Both the position numbers and the translations under genes were made by a program. A DNA stretch of 64,000 nucleotides from Calamus simplicifolius (taxonomy: Eukaryota; Streptophyta; Magnoliopsida; Arecales; Arecaceae), in contig UESW01001616.1 of the NCBI GenBank assembly GCA_900491605.1, positions 340,426 through 404,425 of the forward strand, read 5' to 3'. Below the pieces are notes generated by a model. It was not told where the DNA came from and did no database searches. It saw only the letters and a program-made list of their open reading frames with translations. The first letter of the stretch is position 1. Each line of letters opens with the position of its first letter. Positions 11,103 to 22,504 of the stretch are shown one piece after another.

Positions 11103-12808
11103 AATTTAAACTTTATGTTTAGGTACCCAAGCTTTCTTGGGTCCTTCATGGTTAGTAGCAATAAAAATTGTTCCTTTCGGAACCCAAATTTTCTTTCCTT
11201 TAGTGTTTAATTTTTCATTATTACTTATTTTTGCACTCAAAAGATTTATGTCCTTTTTGATTACATTTAAAACAAGTAATATTACTTTGGTTAGCTTTTA
11301 CAAAAATATTTTTCAATGATTTTTGTTTTCTAAATGTGTTATACCCTAAACCTGCTTTGTCAAAAACTGCTTTTTGACTATAAAATCATATTTAGTTTAG
11401 TTGAGCTTATGTAAATTTCTCAACAATGTCTTTATATTTTTAAATCTTTCTTTAGAAAATCATTTTCATTAGAGATTGATTCTTTTCTTTAATTAGATTT
11501 CATTCTCAGATTTAATCAAATCAATCTTATGAGCAAAATCATTCTTTTCATTAAGAAATTTCTTTTAAATCTTTAACTAAGATTTAATTCATTTTTCTCT
11601 TTAATTAAATTTAAGTTTTCAGTTTTCAAAGATTTGTGTTTCTTTTTCAAAGCCTTGAAATCAATCATCAATTCATTAAATGCTTCAAACATTTCATCAA
11701 AAGTAAATTCATCATCGGGGGTTTCGGTACTTACCTCTTCGTTGTCGTCCGCCATAAAGCAAACATTTGCAACTTCTTTTTGTTCTTCTTCTTCGGAAGA
11801 AGACTCTTCACTGTCAGTCCAAGTTGCCATGTAGGCCTTTTTCTTTTTCTTATAGGCCTTCTTAAGTAAAGGACATTCATATCTAAAATGCCCTGGCTTT
11901 TTACATTCATAACATACTAAGGGCTCTTTCTCTTTTCCTTGTCCTTTTCCTTTTTCTTATCCTTTTCTTTTTCTCCTTCCATTTTTGATCCAAATCTCTT
12001 CTTGTGGAAGGGCCTCCTTTGCATAAACTTCTTGAATTTCCTTGCAAGGAGGGTTGTCTCATCATCATCATCCTCTTCATCATCGCTGCTGTACTTCCTT
12101 TTGCAGCTTTGAGGGCGATGGTCTTCTTCTTTCTTGACTCATCCTCATTGACATGTTGTTTAACTTGAAGCTCATGAGTCATTAGCGAACCAAGAAGCTC
12201 TTCCAATGGTAGGATGTTCAGATCTTTGGCTTCTTGTATGGCTGTCACCTTGGCTTCCCAAGTCCTTGGAAGTGACCTAAGAATTTTGCGAACAAGCTCA
12301 GAGTTAGTATACTTTTCCAAGACTTTTCAAACCATTCACAATATCAGTGAATCTAGTGAACATGCATGTGATGGTTTCATTTTGTTCCATGGTAAATAAT
12401 TCATATTTATGAACCAAAATATTTATCTTTGATTCTTTTACTTGGTTTGTTCCTTCATGTGTTATTTCCAACCTATCCCAAATTTCTTTTGCGGAATTAC
12501 ATGTTGAGATTCGGTTGAATTCATTAGAATCTAAGGAACAATACAAAATGTTAATGGCTTTAGCATTTAATTGTGCCATTCTCCTATCATTATCATTCCA
12601 ATCCCTTTCGGGCTTAGGAACAATAGTGCCATCAACTACGTGTGTGGGTGTACTAGGTCCATTCATTATTACTCCCCATAATTCATATCAGAAGCTTGAA
12701 TGAATATTCTCATTCTAGCTTTCCAATATGAATAGTTGGTTCCATTAAATAAAGGAGGTCTATTCGTAGAATGACCTTCAGCAAAACATGAACCACTTGT
12801 GTTGCCAT
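11103..12808 (-). pseudogene. SIRE-1 gag (broken)
   Basis: Gag begins at the minus-strand ATG at 12808 (MATQ). A one-base loss within the first 15 codons throws the frame, and the usual Gag sequence resumes at 12304-12666 with GPSTPTHVVDGTIVPKPERD. Next come LRSLPRTWEAKVTAIQEAKD (11907-12320), a Lys-rich stretch, an acidic SDSEESSSEEE-type stretch with a coiled coil (11573-11830) and a second knuckle region (about 11230-11290). Gag forms the particle shell and binds element RNA. At least four frame breaks make this copy non-functional. Confidence 0.85.
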
Positions 12809-12856
12809 AAGGATCTTTAGCCCTTGATCGTGAGATCAAATTCTAAATGAGCACTT

Positions 12857-12868
12857 GCTCTGATACCA
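12857..12868 (-). promoter_or_regulatory. SIRE-1 primer-binding site
   Basis: Minus strand TGGTATCAGAGC, two bases from the 5' LTR, is complementary to the 3' end of initiator Met tRNA, the usual primer in Ty1/copia elements. Confidence 0.95.
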
Positions 12869-12870
12869 AT

Positions 12871-14489
12871 TGTTGGCCCAGATGACAACCCAAGAGGGGG
12901 GGGGTGAATTGGGTTCTTTAAAAAATTAGCCTTTTTAAATTATTAGCTTGAGATGAAAGAAGGCAAATGCAAAGTAAAGATAAATTGCAGTGAATAAGCA
13001 GAGATAGAGATAGAGACAATAGATCACGGCAAACACAAAGGATTTTATAGTGGTTCGGTGTATCCAACACCTACGTCCACTCCCAAGATTCACTTGGGTC
13101 CACACTATAATCACCCTAGATTACAGCCGAGTTGTTTTACAAGCTCACAACTCAAACTTGTTGTTTTCCCGGGCGCACAACGAACCCAGCTGGTTTTCAA
13201 GGGCTCACCAGCACAAAAACCTTAAACCCAAGCTTAACCAAGCTTGAACTGAGGTAAGACTACCTCCTCTAGTTCAATCCCCCAGATTGAACTAGTCACA
13301 AAGAATAGAAATAAGTTTGTTTAGTTACAATGCTCCTTAATGAGCAGATTAACAAAAGTAAGAATAGAGTTTAGATAAGCCTGATTTGCAGTTGGTTGGC
13401 TTTGAGCTTTTCTTCTTTTCTTCAACTCCTTTGAGGTGTAGAATCGGCCTCAGCACGGATTCTCCACAGAATGAGTGTTGGAGTTGATTTGGGCTTTTCC
13501 TCTTTTCTTTAAGTGGTGGAAATCACTTGAGATGCACTTGGATTTCTTCTGAAGCTTCCTTGGATAGTAGAGCTTGAGCACAGAAGGAGCTTCCTTTGAT
13601 TTCACACTCTTTCTTTCACTCTATTTTGAATCACGGATTTTTTCAACTGAAGCTCTGTTTTTTCGATTTTTCCTTTCTTTTTCTTTGAAATAAAAATCTC
13701 TCTCTATGTCTCTCTTTGATTTGAAAATAGCTTCTCTATTTATAGATTCTGCAAGAATATAGCCGTTAGAGACAAAGAAAAATAGCCGTTAATCAAAAAC
13801 TTACCGTTGGAGCTGAGTTGGCATCCGTAAAAATTTTGCCCAGATTTGCTGGAGTCGACTCATGCTTTTCCCGAGTCGGCTCGAGCTCGTGATACTAAAA
13901 ATAGAAATGCTAGAAAGTTAGGGGTCGACTCACCAAAAGTAAAGTGTCGACTCCTGAAAGTCGGGGTCGACTCATGAAAAGTTGGGGTCGACTCGCGAAG
14001 TGCTCAGAAAAACACACCTCTGGTGTCTGAGCGGAGTCGACTCGAACAGAATCGGGGGTCGACTCGAGACAGATACACATTTCTGTACTCTGAGTGGAGT
14101 CGACTCTGAAACTCAAGAGTCGGCTCCGGAACGTATCAAAAATCAGAAACTTTTCTGATTGACATTAAAATCATTCCAGATTCATTTTAATTCATTGTTT
14201 TGACTTGAATTCAATAAAATTGACATTAAGAATTAATTCAAGAACTATTCCAAAAACTCATTGATTAAAACATGAATTATAAAATTTCTTTTTGAAAGTT
14301 TAAACATTGAGCTTAAAGTTACTTTCAAAAATGATTAAAGTCAAACTTTAACTTTCTCATTGATTGTTCAAAATAAATTTATTGCTCATTTAAATAAACT
14401 CATTATATCTTTTAATGAACTCAATGGCTTTTAGTAATCATCAAAATCAAAAGGATTGGGGCAGATAATTTTTCGATAATCTTCCAACA
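12871..14489 (-). repeat. SIRE-1 5' LTR
   Basis: TGTTGGCCCAG...TTCCAACA, 1619 bp. It contains the element promoter: palindrome array (about 13850-14130), TATAAATA box at 13737-13744 on the minus strand, then the transcribed part running toward the PBS. It differs from the 3' LTR by scattered substitutions and short indels. Confidence 0.95.
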
Positions 14490-14494
14490 ATGCC
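14490..14494. repeat. Target-site duplication of SIRE-1, right copy
   Basis: ATGCC follows CCAACA and equals 4124-4128. Confidence 0.95.
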
Positions 14495-15390
14495 ATGCAT
14501 CACTCTGTTACTTTTTTCACAAAAGTCCAATTGGGCAAGGTTTTCTAACCGCCATTCTGTTACTTTCTTTCAAAGAAGTCCAACTAGGCAAGGTTTTCTA
14601 ACCGCCTTTGTTCAAATGACCTTCTTTTTATTTATTTATTAATTATGTAAAACACCAATGGCTAGATAGAATGTAATGCATTCAATTCCCAACGATGCAA
14701 CTCCAATTTTGGAATTTCATGCAATCGGAATTCCATACAATGCCCTTAATGGAATCACTTTCTTCCTAAATCCCACCAGTTAGATTCTCTTCTAGCGAAA
14801 AAATGGATCACCATCACATTGGCATTATCTAAAGGATGCTTGAATAGCCAGCACAAGATTTCTTGCAAAAAAAATGGCCAGCATAAAAAATTAACTCCCC
14901 CGCAACGCCCCTTTTCTTCGCTTCAGGCTTGAACGCAATGCGTTCAATTCCAATAAAAAAAATGGCCAGCAGCCCACAAAATTTGGAAAGATTCCCAAGC
15001 TTGCGTGAGAAGTGGATTTTTCCATAAAATCTAGAACTCCAACCGCCATGGGATTTTTTTTTTTTTTTTACGTTCATGCGAGAGACCTGAGAGGCCTCTC
15101 TCTTCCCCAACACAATGTCCCAACGCTTAAGAGCATTATCCCAGGAACTCTACCGATACGAGGGGAAGGGAATCTCCACTTTAACGCCCCTCTATTAATG
15201 CCCTGATGGAATCCACCATCAGCGGCCAAATTTTTAACAAAAATTGAAACTCCACGCAACGCGTCGGTTCCCCGTGAAGAAAAGCGAACGTGTTTGAAAA
15301 AAATTAAGACAACACATGGATCTTAATCCATAAAGAACTAAACAAATTTATTCTTAATGATTCAACATGAATATGGGCTCTGATACCACT
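14495..15390 (-). other. E1 leader (interrupted element resumes)
   Basis: No gene is recognised. The PBS TGGTATCAGAGCCC lies on the minus strand at 15375-15388, two bases from the E1 LTR. At 14503-14606 a 52-base unit (CTGTTACTTT...TTCTAACCGCC) is repeated twice with several differences. The rest is low in coding signs; small open frames here have no family resemblance. Confidence 0.7.
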
Positions 15391-15887
15391 TGTTGGAATT
15401 AAATCCGAACCTTTGGTGAAGACTATCACCATAAAACCCAAGAATCATCCATGTTAAATCATCAAGAATCTATAAACATAAACAGAAGCATACCTGAATC
15501 CATATTATTTGATTGCTCTCCAGAGTCCTGCGGTTGGCCTTCCAGATCAACACGTATTCCCAGAAAGCCCTTTAGAATCTTCTCTAGGCTATTCTTTCTA
15601 ATGATGGGATTCAAAGAAGAATATCGTGCATGCGATCCAGGGACCATAACCGCTATATATAGATAATTTTATCATTATCTTTTAGTATTTCTATTTTAGC
15701 CCATCATAAAAATAGAAATAACCCCTTAAGTCTCTACACATTAAAGGGCCACATCTAATCATATACATTAAAGCTCAAATCACTGAAACCATAGCTGATC
15801 ACTTTTAATTGGGCTTAACCTTATTTGATAGTATGCAACATATAATTATTTCACATATAAGCCCAATGTTGGATTAAAAATCCAACA
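15391..15887 (-). repeat. E1 5' LTR
   Basis: 497 bp beginning TGTTGGAATTAAATCC and ending AAAATCCAACA, directly next to the PBS at 15375-15388. The partner LTR should lie left of the window. The terminal six bases form the TGTTGG/CCAACA inverted pair common to all copia LTRs in this window. Confidence 0.85.
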
Positions 15888-16949
15888 CATAGATAATAAA
15901 AAGATATGTAGAAAAAAGTATTTTTTTTTCAACAAATATTTATATTCGTTGGGAATATATATTATTATATGTAATTTTTTTCAATAGTAGAGGGATAATC
16001 GTGGGAAATAATTTTTTTCCGATGGACCGTCGGGATTAGGCGATGGAAATGGACTTCTTTTGTTTTTTTTGTTTTTCCATTGGCGACACTGTGGCCAGCC
16101 AAGCTTATTTCCCATGACCCATTATCTCCGTCTTCTCGTCCTCTCTGTTTCCCTAAAAGATATGACCTAGCATGGCGGCAAAAGCAATTGAGCACCAGTG
16201 GCCGCAAAGGTGGATGAGCACCAACAATCACAACCCTCATGAAGGTGACTAATCATTGGTGACATAACACCCCCTCGTGAGTTTCTTTTCATGATTTTTG
16301 CTTGATTTTTTTGTGATTTTTTTGATAAATCCGGCAAGATAAGAGGAGAAACGTTGTTGAAGAGCATGATGAGGCTTCCTTCAATCTTCATTTCTTCCCG
16401 TGTTTTAGGAATTTTTTTTGCCGTCAGTCTCTGGGATCATGCGTATTAGGTTTTGCAAGCGAATGGGGGTATCCAGATTGAAGGCATTGCCAATAGCTTT
16501 TGCTTTGGATTCGGATTTGGATGGGGATGCTGCTTCTCAAGTTGAAGCTGCTAATGCCTTCTCTTTCTTCTCTAGTGTCCTTAGCTATCACTTTTTGGCT
16601 GAATAATTTGAAGATCTAGCATTCTCCATGGCCTGACGAAAATTGGTTTACAGAGCAACCCGGGACATGGAGCAAAGAGCTCCAATGTGTGTTATATATT
16701 TGCACAATTTTATTAGATTTTATTTTATTTTTCTACTTTGAACTAGCCATTTTGTGAAAGCCCTTTAATAAAATTTATTTCAATATTTTTTAGTTGCATT
16801 GTTTTGATGATACCTAGTTCTTGTTTCTTTACTAAGTTTGATGGATGATGGCTTTTAGTTTAATTTATATTATCTTCAAATTAAAATATTGTAATACCAG
16901 ATGGAACAAGCAGAAGTTTTACTAACTTAATATATAAAGGTAGATAATT
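15888..16949. other. Intergenic or decayed sequence
   Basis: I see no supported gene. The stretch has T- and A-runs and short open frames without family resemblance (for example 16418-16606 on the plus strand). It lies between the E1 LTR and the Transposase_24-like pseudogene and could include that gene's promoter. Confidence 0.5.
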
Positions 16950-19900
16950 ATGGCTGAAACTAGTAATCACAAAGGAAGATGCATTACTAAAGGTAGAGGC
17001 ATAGAAGTTAATGCTATCATCCAATAAGACCTTCCACCTACTACTATAATGTTGATTGTGAGCAAGAAGATGAAAATGATAACTTTAGTAAGCATATGTA
17101 AATATATATATATATATATTCCTAATTCTTTTTATTCGAAGTGGTTCTTTAATTTCATTCTTGTATGCTTTTGATTTTACAGGTTTAGTCATGAATACTA
17201 CAAAAAAAAAGGACGAGAAAGGACTTTGAACAATGAGCTGAAAATTCAAGGACCAAGAAAACAATGAAGTGGGATCACAAAAGAAAAATTATAGGAGAGA
17301 ATCATGCTCAATTTGCAAGTTGGTATGGTACAATAGTTAGAAATTGATCATTTGTATCCCTTAAAGTTAAAGGATAGAGTGAAATTCCTGAGGATAAAAT
17401 AAGGAATATGATTAACCGCATCATGGTAAGATTTTTGTTAGTTTTTTAATTGGAACATCAATAATCTTAACATTTACTAAATTATATTATCTTTTTATAG
17501 GATTATTTTATTCTCTTTGAGAAATGACTCAATAAGGCTGAAGTTAAAAGGATAAAATATGTGATAAGAAAACTTAGTGATCAATATAGAAAGTATAGGA
17601 ATGAGTTGTATAAAATTTAAAAGAATTAACATAAAGATCCAGGAAAATTAAAGTGCTTACTAGATTAGGTAATTACCAAGGATGATTGGGAATGACTTCT
17701 TGCCCATTGGAATAGTGAAACTTTTCATGTATGAAAAGGATAAGCATGAAGCAATAGAAAGATGATTGTTTTAAGTGTCTTTCTAGTATTAATTTAACTA
17801 ATTTATCAATATTTACTTACAGAAAATGAGCAAGGCAAATGCAAAAAATAGATCAAAACTAAATACGGTTCCTTATACCGGTAGGACTGCTTTCCGTGTG
17901 ATTGAGCAACGGCTGCTGGTATGAATAATATAAACAATATAAATTTCTTTTATAATTCTGACCTTATAGTTGTGTATTCTTTTTATTTTTATTAATTTTT
18001 TTAATTATAGACTCAGGTTGCAAATGGGGTGCGATCAAGTAGGTTGGAAATGTTTGAAAAGACCCGTACACGTAAGAATGGTTCTTTAGTTGATGTTGCA
18101 GCTGAAGAAAAAATGGTATGTAAATATTCATGTATATTAGAAGAGAATTGCTTTTGGGAATCTTGAGTGGTTTTTCTCTTTTGATTTGTTGTTAGGCGAT
18201 CAATAACTATTCTAATTCATGTTCTAAGTAACAAATTAGTACCTTTAACTTAAATGCAATGGGAATTAGTATTTGGATGCCATAAAGTGTCATTAGTTTT
18301 ATTCATGAAACTTTATGATATTCTATATTTTTTTAGTACATAGAATTTTATTTTTATTCTTGAAACTTTATGTTATTCTTTAAGTGGTTGTGCATTTATT
18401 CTTTCTTCATGAAGGATAATTTGATCATTCTCTATTTGCCTATCCAATCCTAAATCTGCTTTTTCTATGAAATATGCTAATCACTAGAGAAATTAAATTT
18501 CAATGCAGGCACAAGTGAAAGAACTTAAACAGAAGCGTGATGAGGAAGAGATTTTTCTTGATGATGAAGAAATAGTTATATATGTTTTTAGCCCAAATAA
18601 ACGCAGTCATCTTCTTTGTGAAGGAATGGGTCCAAATCAATCTACTTTGAGATCTATTCAAGCTCAAAAAATAAAGACCATGATTGTAGATGCAAATCGT
18701 AATGTTGAAGAGGCAATAAAAAGAGCAGAAAATGCTGAGATAAGAATTGAACAAACCGAGAAAAAAGCTAAAACCGCAGAATTAAGACTTGAAACCACTG
18801 AAAAGGAATTGCATGATATGAAGGAAAAAATTTAGAATACTAAAAAGAAGTTACAAGTGTTGGGATATGTGCCCATAAAAAATGATATTTATTATTTTTC
18901 TGAATAATTTGAGAATTTTTTTAATATTATACTTGCATGCATGTTTTGATGCTTTATAAATATCAAAAATCCTTGGATTATTTAAATGTGACTTTAAATA
19001 TTGTATATAAGTGTTATATATAGAGGATAATATTTAAAGTAAAATAATCTAAATTTGTTCATAATTATAAATTAAAGTTACAATCGGGATCTTTAATTTA
19101 AAATTACTAGCACGGTTCATTACATTCTGAATAAAACAATCTTATCTGGATTGTTGATAGTGAGATTATCGGAATGAAAGTGCTTTATATAATTTGATTA
19201 TATAGGACTACGATTAATTATGAATCTCTAATAAATTTTGTTGTTAAAATAGAGCATTCAAAATTAATCAATGATGGTCATATATGTTCTTAATTCTGAG
19301 TAATTAATAAACTCTGTATTATATTTTTTAACACGCGGGTCCTTCGAAAAGAAGTCAGATGGACGGTTCCCATAAGTGTCGGGACTTGAATAATAAGAGC
19401 GCTCAATTTATGATTGGATCATAAATATATTATTCATTATAGAATAAATGGTACTTATAGATAAAGATATAATTAAAGAGGTTAACGAAAAATGCCTAAC
19501 TTTAATCACGAACCATTTATGGAGGATTGATTTATATACAGTGACTACATCAATGGACAATTCAAATCCTTTTGAATATAATTAATTTTATAATTTTAAG
19601 AGTACAGTTCCAAATTTTTAGTGGAGTAATTTAAAATTAATAATTTTGATATTTTAATTAAGGTGTTAATTAAATGTCAAAATTATTGGAGCTTAAAATT
19701 ATAATGTCTAGAGGAACATTAAATTATGTGAACTTTATGATATGTTGGGTTGAGTTAATTAATTTGGAATTGAGAATTCATATAGAAATTAATTGAATTA
19801 ATTTCTATTTTAAATAATATAATTATTTAAAAATAAATTTAAAATTACTTTAAATTTAAGAATATACTGTGTGCTAAGGAATACATCATAGGCATATTCC

Positions 19901-20555
19901 ACAAGAAGAATCTATTTGAAAAATTTTTTTGTTGTTGGAGAAATATATGGGATCGTGGGAAGCTTTTCTCTTTCCCATTTCATCCCATAATAAATATATC
20001 AAAACAAACCAACAATTGATTATAGATATACGTTAAAGTAATTCCAAGAGTTAAAAGTTATCTTTAAATTTTAATTAATTGATTAATTAATTAAAAAGGT
20101 TGGTAATTATTATTCTCTTAGAATATAAGATTCACGAGAGAAAAAATAATAGAGAAGAACATCGGTGGACAATGATCAACCACAGGGAGTTCTCTCTTTC
20201 AACTTCACTTTATTTCATGAATTGAGAATACAAAGTGAATAAAAAACTCAGTAGTTGTGTGATCAACCCAAATCAAAAGGAGATCCGTGGTGATCAAAAG
20301 GATTTGGTGATTCCAAGGTAGTGTTAGTGGAGAAAGAAAGGTCAATTTCTTAATCTCCTTATTGTTCTTGTTATTAAATTAATACGGTATAGATCGCTAA
20401 CTCAATTTTTTAAGATATGTGATTTGATCCTTATCTCGCTTCCGCAAACATCTCAAGAGATTACCAGTAACAAGATGTGAAAGAGAAACTTACAACATTA
20501 ATGAATTTGGTAGCAAAGCAAGTGGGAGGGCAAGTAGAACAAACATCACTTTTTT
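16950..20555 (+). pseudogene. Spliced Transposase_24-like gene, interrupted by a solo LTR
   Basis: A chain of plus-strand exons separated by AT-rich GT...AG introns. Likely exons: ATG 16950 to about 17089; 17183-17426; about 17502-17760; 17821-17918 (MSKANAKNRSKLNTVPYTGR); 18011-18116 (SSRLEMFEKTRTRKNGSLVD); and 18509 onward, a long predicted coiled coil. The order and the wording of the third-to-last and second-to-last exons resemble the plant Transposase_24 (Ptta/En/Spm) family. Early exons contain stops and one stop lies at 18833-18835. The last exon is cut by a solo LTR and resumes at 20475 in the same frame (DVKEKLTTLMNLVAKQVGGQ) to a stop near 20555. Exon limits are my estimates. Confidence 0.65.
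18858..20469. mobile_element. Solo LTR (1612 bp) inside an exon
   Basis: The stretch starts TGTTGGGATATG and ends TTACCAGTA. It is flanked by ACAAG on both sides (18853-18857 and 20470-20474). Removing it and one ACAAG joins the coding frame of the Transposase_24-like exon exactly. No PBS, PPT or pol is present inside, as expected for a recombined solo LTR. The right terminus is TA, not the usual CA, perhaps by mutation. Strand is not assigned. Confidence 0.75.
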
Positions 20556-20977
20556 AAGGTATATTTATTATTGTAAAGTGGTTTCTCTACATTAATGAAT
20601 TTGACATATAAATAGTATTTATCTAAATTCTAAAAGTCCAGCACTATAAAACATGACCCTATTAATATATACTTTATATGCCTTGTATTGCATTGTTTCA
20701 AGTAATTTATCATACAAGGAGATAAATTTGATCAGTTTTTTTTATTTTATAAAGTATATATTATTTTAAAGATTAATTTACATGAATTATGTAATTGAGA
20801 TTAATTTACATATTTATTTAATTTAGATGTAGATGGAATTATCGCCTAGAGCAAAGGAACGTGTCCAAGCATCTTTATTATTGCGAGCATCTTCATGGCT
20901 GAAATATCATATAATGAAACAAAACCTTTTGTTATTTTATTAGAATTTAGCTTATCTTTTGATGGTTACTAGTTATA
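20556..20977. other. AT-rich stretch downstream of the Transposase_24-like gene
   Basis: No gene is supported. A TTTAATTTAG acceptor-like site near 20828 is followed by a short Arg/Glu-rich open stretch (about 20829-20900) that could be a last exon, but this is uncertain. Confidence 0.35.
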
Positions 20978-20990
20978 CACTACAACAAAT

Positions 20991-22072
20991 TTTATATATG
21001 CCAACTCTTTCTTTCCCATGCTAAGGGATTGTGTTCGCAATTGATGAACCCAATGCTTTAAGAATGCGTCAGAAGGGTTGGATAGGATCGTGACGCTTAA
21101 GTGTCACTACTAATGGCAATGCTTATAAGCATCATCATTGTAACATAATTTGAGGATGGCGATGCTTTTAAGCGTCATCATCGTAATAATTTGAGGATGA
21201 GGGTGCCGGTGAGCATGACGGTGAGCTTCCCTAGCATCTTTCACAGATCTCTAAGGAGACAAGGGATCAAGTGATGCAATGCGAGGAAGAAAGGGGGAGA
21301 TGGAGCATCTCCCGTGACCGACCTCATAGCGGAAGTGCATCCCATTTTTTTCCCGTTCAGTGACTAGCACTCAACATCCCGGTAGAAGAGGTCACAGCCA
21401 TCGCCATCGGCAAAAGGGCGAGGAGACCTGGGCCAATTGGGTGGACGAGGTCACCTCCTCCTCTTCCTTGCATCGTCTTCCCTAGGGTGGGGAGGTGCAC
21501 GAGAGATCGGCTTGATCAGCTTCTATATTTATGTTATTCGAAGGATTGAAGGAAGTCAGGGCTGAATTGCGTGCTGTGATCGGAAGCAGGTGTCTTCGGG
21601 GAAAATATTGTGGCTAATTTCCTTGTAGATCTTTCAGTTTGAGTGAGTTTTGGTCGACGCTTTGTGTGAACGTACATATCACGAAGAACGGAAAGTAGTG
21701 GAAAGACAGGAAAGAAGAGGGACAAGCGGGATCTTGGATCGTTGGGTTTGGAGATCGGTGAAGAAATGCAGCATGATCAGCGAAACAAGGTCGGGTTTCT
21801 TTCTCAATTTTTTTTAAGGCTCTTGTTTTGCTTCTCTGTTCTGGTTGTGAAATATGGTTTCTTAGGACCAGCTTTCTCATTAGAGAGAGAGAGAGGTAGA
21901 GAGAGACAATAAATGGCTGGTGGTCAGCCACGACGGCAACGAAGAAGAGCTTAACCGATGGCGAGGTTCGGTGGCAGACGGGAAGGGAAGAGAGGAAGGC
22001 TGTAGCAGTGATGGTGGTAAGAAAACAAAGGTGAGGAAAACATCGATGGCAGCGAGGACTTACAACGGAGAA
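20991..22072. other. Left interior of the CACTA-like element
   Basis: No coding gene is supported. It contains the AAGCGTC-type motifs, a GA-rich run near 21883-21910 and purine-rich sequence giving open frames on the minus strand (21614-22078) with no recognised family. Confidence 0.5.
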
Positions 22073-22077
22073 GGCCA
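22073..22077. repeat. Target-site duplication of Copia-A, left copy
   Basis: GGCCA precedes the TGTTGG terminus at 22078 and recurs at 39477-39481. Confidence 0.9.
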
Positions 22078-22489
22078 TGTTGGTTAATTTAGATTCCTAC
22101 TGGCCAAGGGAATAACCAACTCCTAATTTTATGGTTTATGTATTTTAAATTTGAACGTGCAAAATAGCGGGAGTGAGTTTGCGACTCCGTAACCATCGCC
22201 CGAACGTGCTCCGGAAATCTCTATGATCGCAGAAATTTCTGGAGGGTTTGCGTATATAAAATTGATCCCTGGTACCTGCTCTACGATATGAGAAAAACCA
22301 CACACCATCGATCTGGGTAGAGAAAGGACCAGAAGAACCAGAATTCAAAGCTTCTTTCTTTTTATTATTTTATCCCGAGGCCGGAACGATGGTGGGAGGT
22401 AATCCTCAATACTATTTCCGCTGCTTTACTTTATTTTGAAGTGCCATGTTGATCTAAATCACATTAGGCACGTTATTGGTTGTTTTACA
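22078..22489 (+). repeat. Copia-A 5' LTR
   Basis: 412 bp, TGTTGGTTAATTTAG...GTTGTTTTACA. It matches 39068-39476 with scattered substitutions. A GTATATAAAA stretch near 22252-22261 is the likely TATA element of the promoter. Confidence 0.93.
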
Positions 22490-22491
22490 TT

Positions 22492-22504
22492 TGGTATCAG
22501 AGCC
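22492..22504 (+). promoter_or_regulatory. Copia-A primer-binding site
   Basis: TGGTATCAGAGCC, two bases inside the 5' LTR, complementary to initiator Met tRNA. Confidence 0.93.

Larger units (their letters stand above)
4129..14489 (-). mobile_element. SIRE-1: complete-length Sirevirus-type Ty1/copia element
   Basis: A full-length minus-strand element with two LTRs (4129-5748 and 12871-14489), an iMet-type PBS next to the 5' LTR, a PPT next to the 3' LTR, and an ATGCC target duplication on both sides. Between them, read on the minus strand, lie gag, pol, a spacer with GAGTCGACTC palindromes, and a third ORF. Gag and RNase H match the Sirevirus (SIRE/Maximus) lineage and the plus-strand copies SIRE-2 and SIRE-3. 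Frameshifts in gag, pol and ORF3 make it defective. It sits inside E1. Confidence 0.95.
1..15887 (-). mobile_element. E1: decayed Ty1/copia LTR retrotransposon, split by SIRE-1
   Basis: The minus strand carries, in order from high to low coordinates, a 5' LTR (15391-15887), a PBS, a leader, a zinc-knuckle remnant, GAG-pre-integrase, integrase, reverse transcriptase and RNase H, which is the Ty1/copia order. The 3' LTR lies left of the window. The element is interrupted between 4124 and 14494 by SIRE-1, whose ATGCC target duplication marks the join. All coding parts have frameshifts or stops, so it is not autonomous. Its pol resembles that of Copia-A (35410-38770) far more than the SIRE copies. 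CATAG at 15888-15892 would be the right target duplication; the partner is not in view. Confidence 0.9.

Noticed and set aside
16418..16606. Short plus-strand open frame upstream of the Transposase_24-like pseudogene
   Set aside because: 62 codons, no homology visible, no link by splice sites to the exons downstream.
21614..22078. 154-codon minus-strand open frame with a hydrophobic start
   Set aside because: Purine-rich plus strand gives low-complexity minus-strand peptide; no family resemblance, and it ends exactly at the Copia-A insertion.
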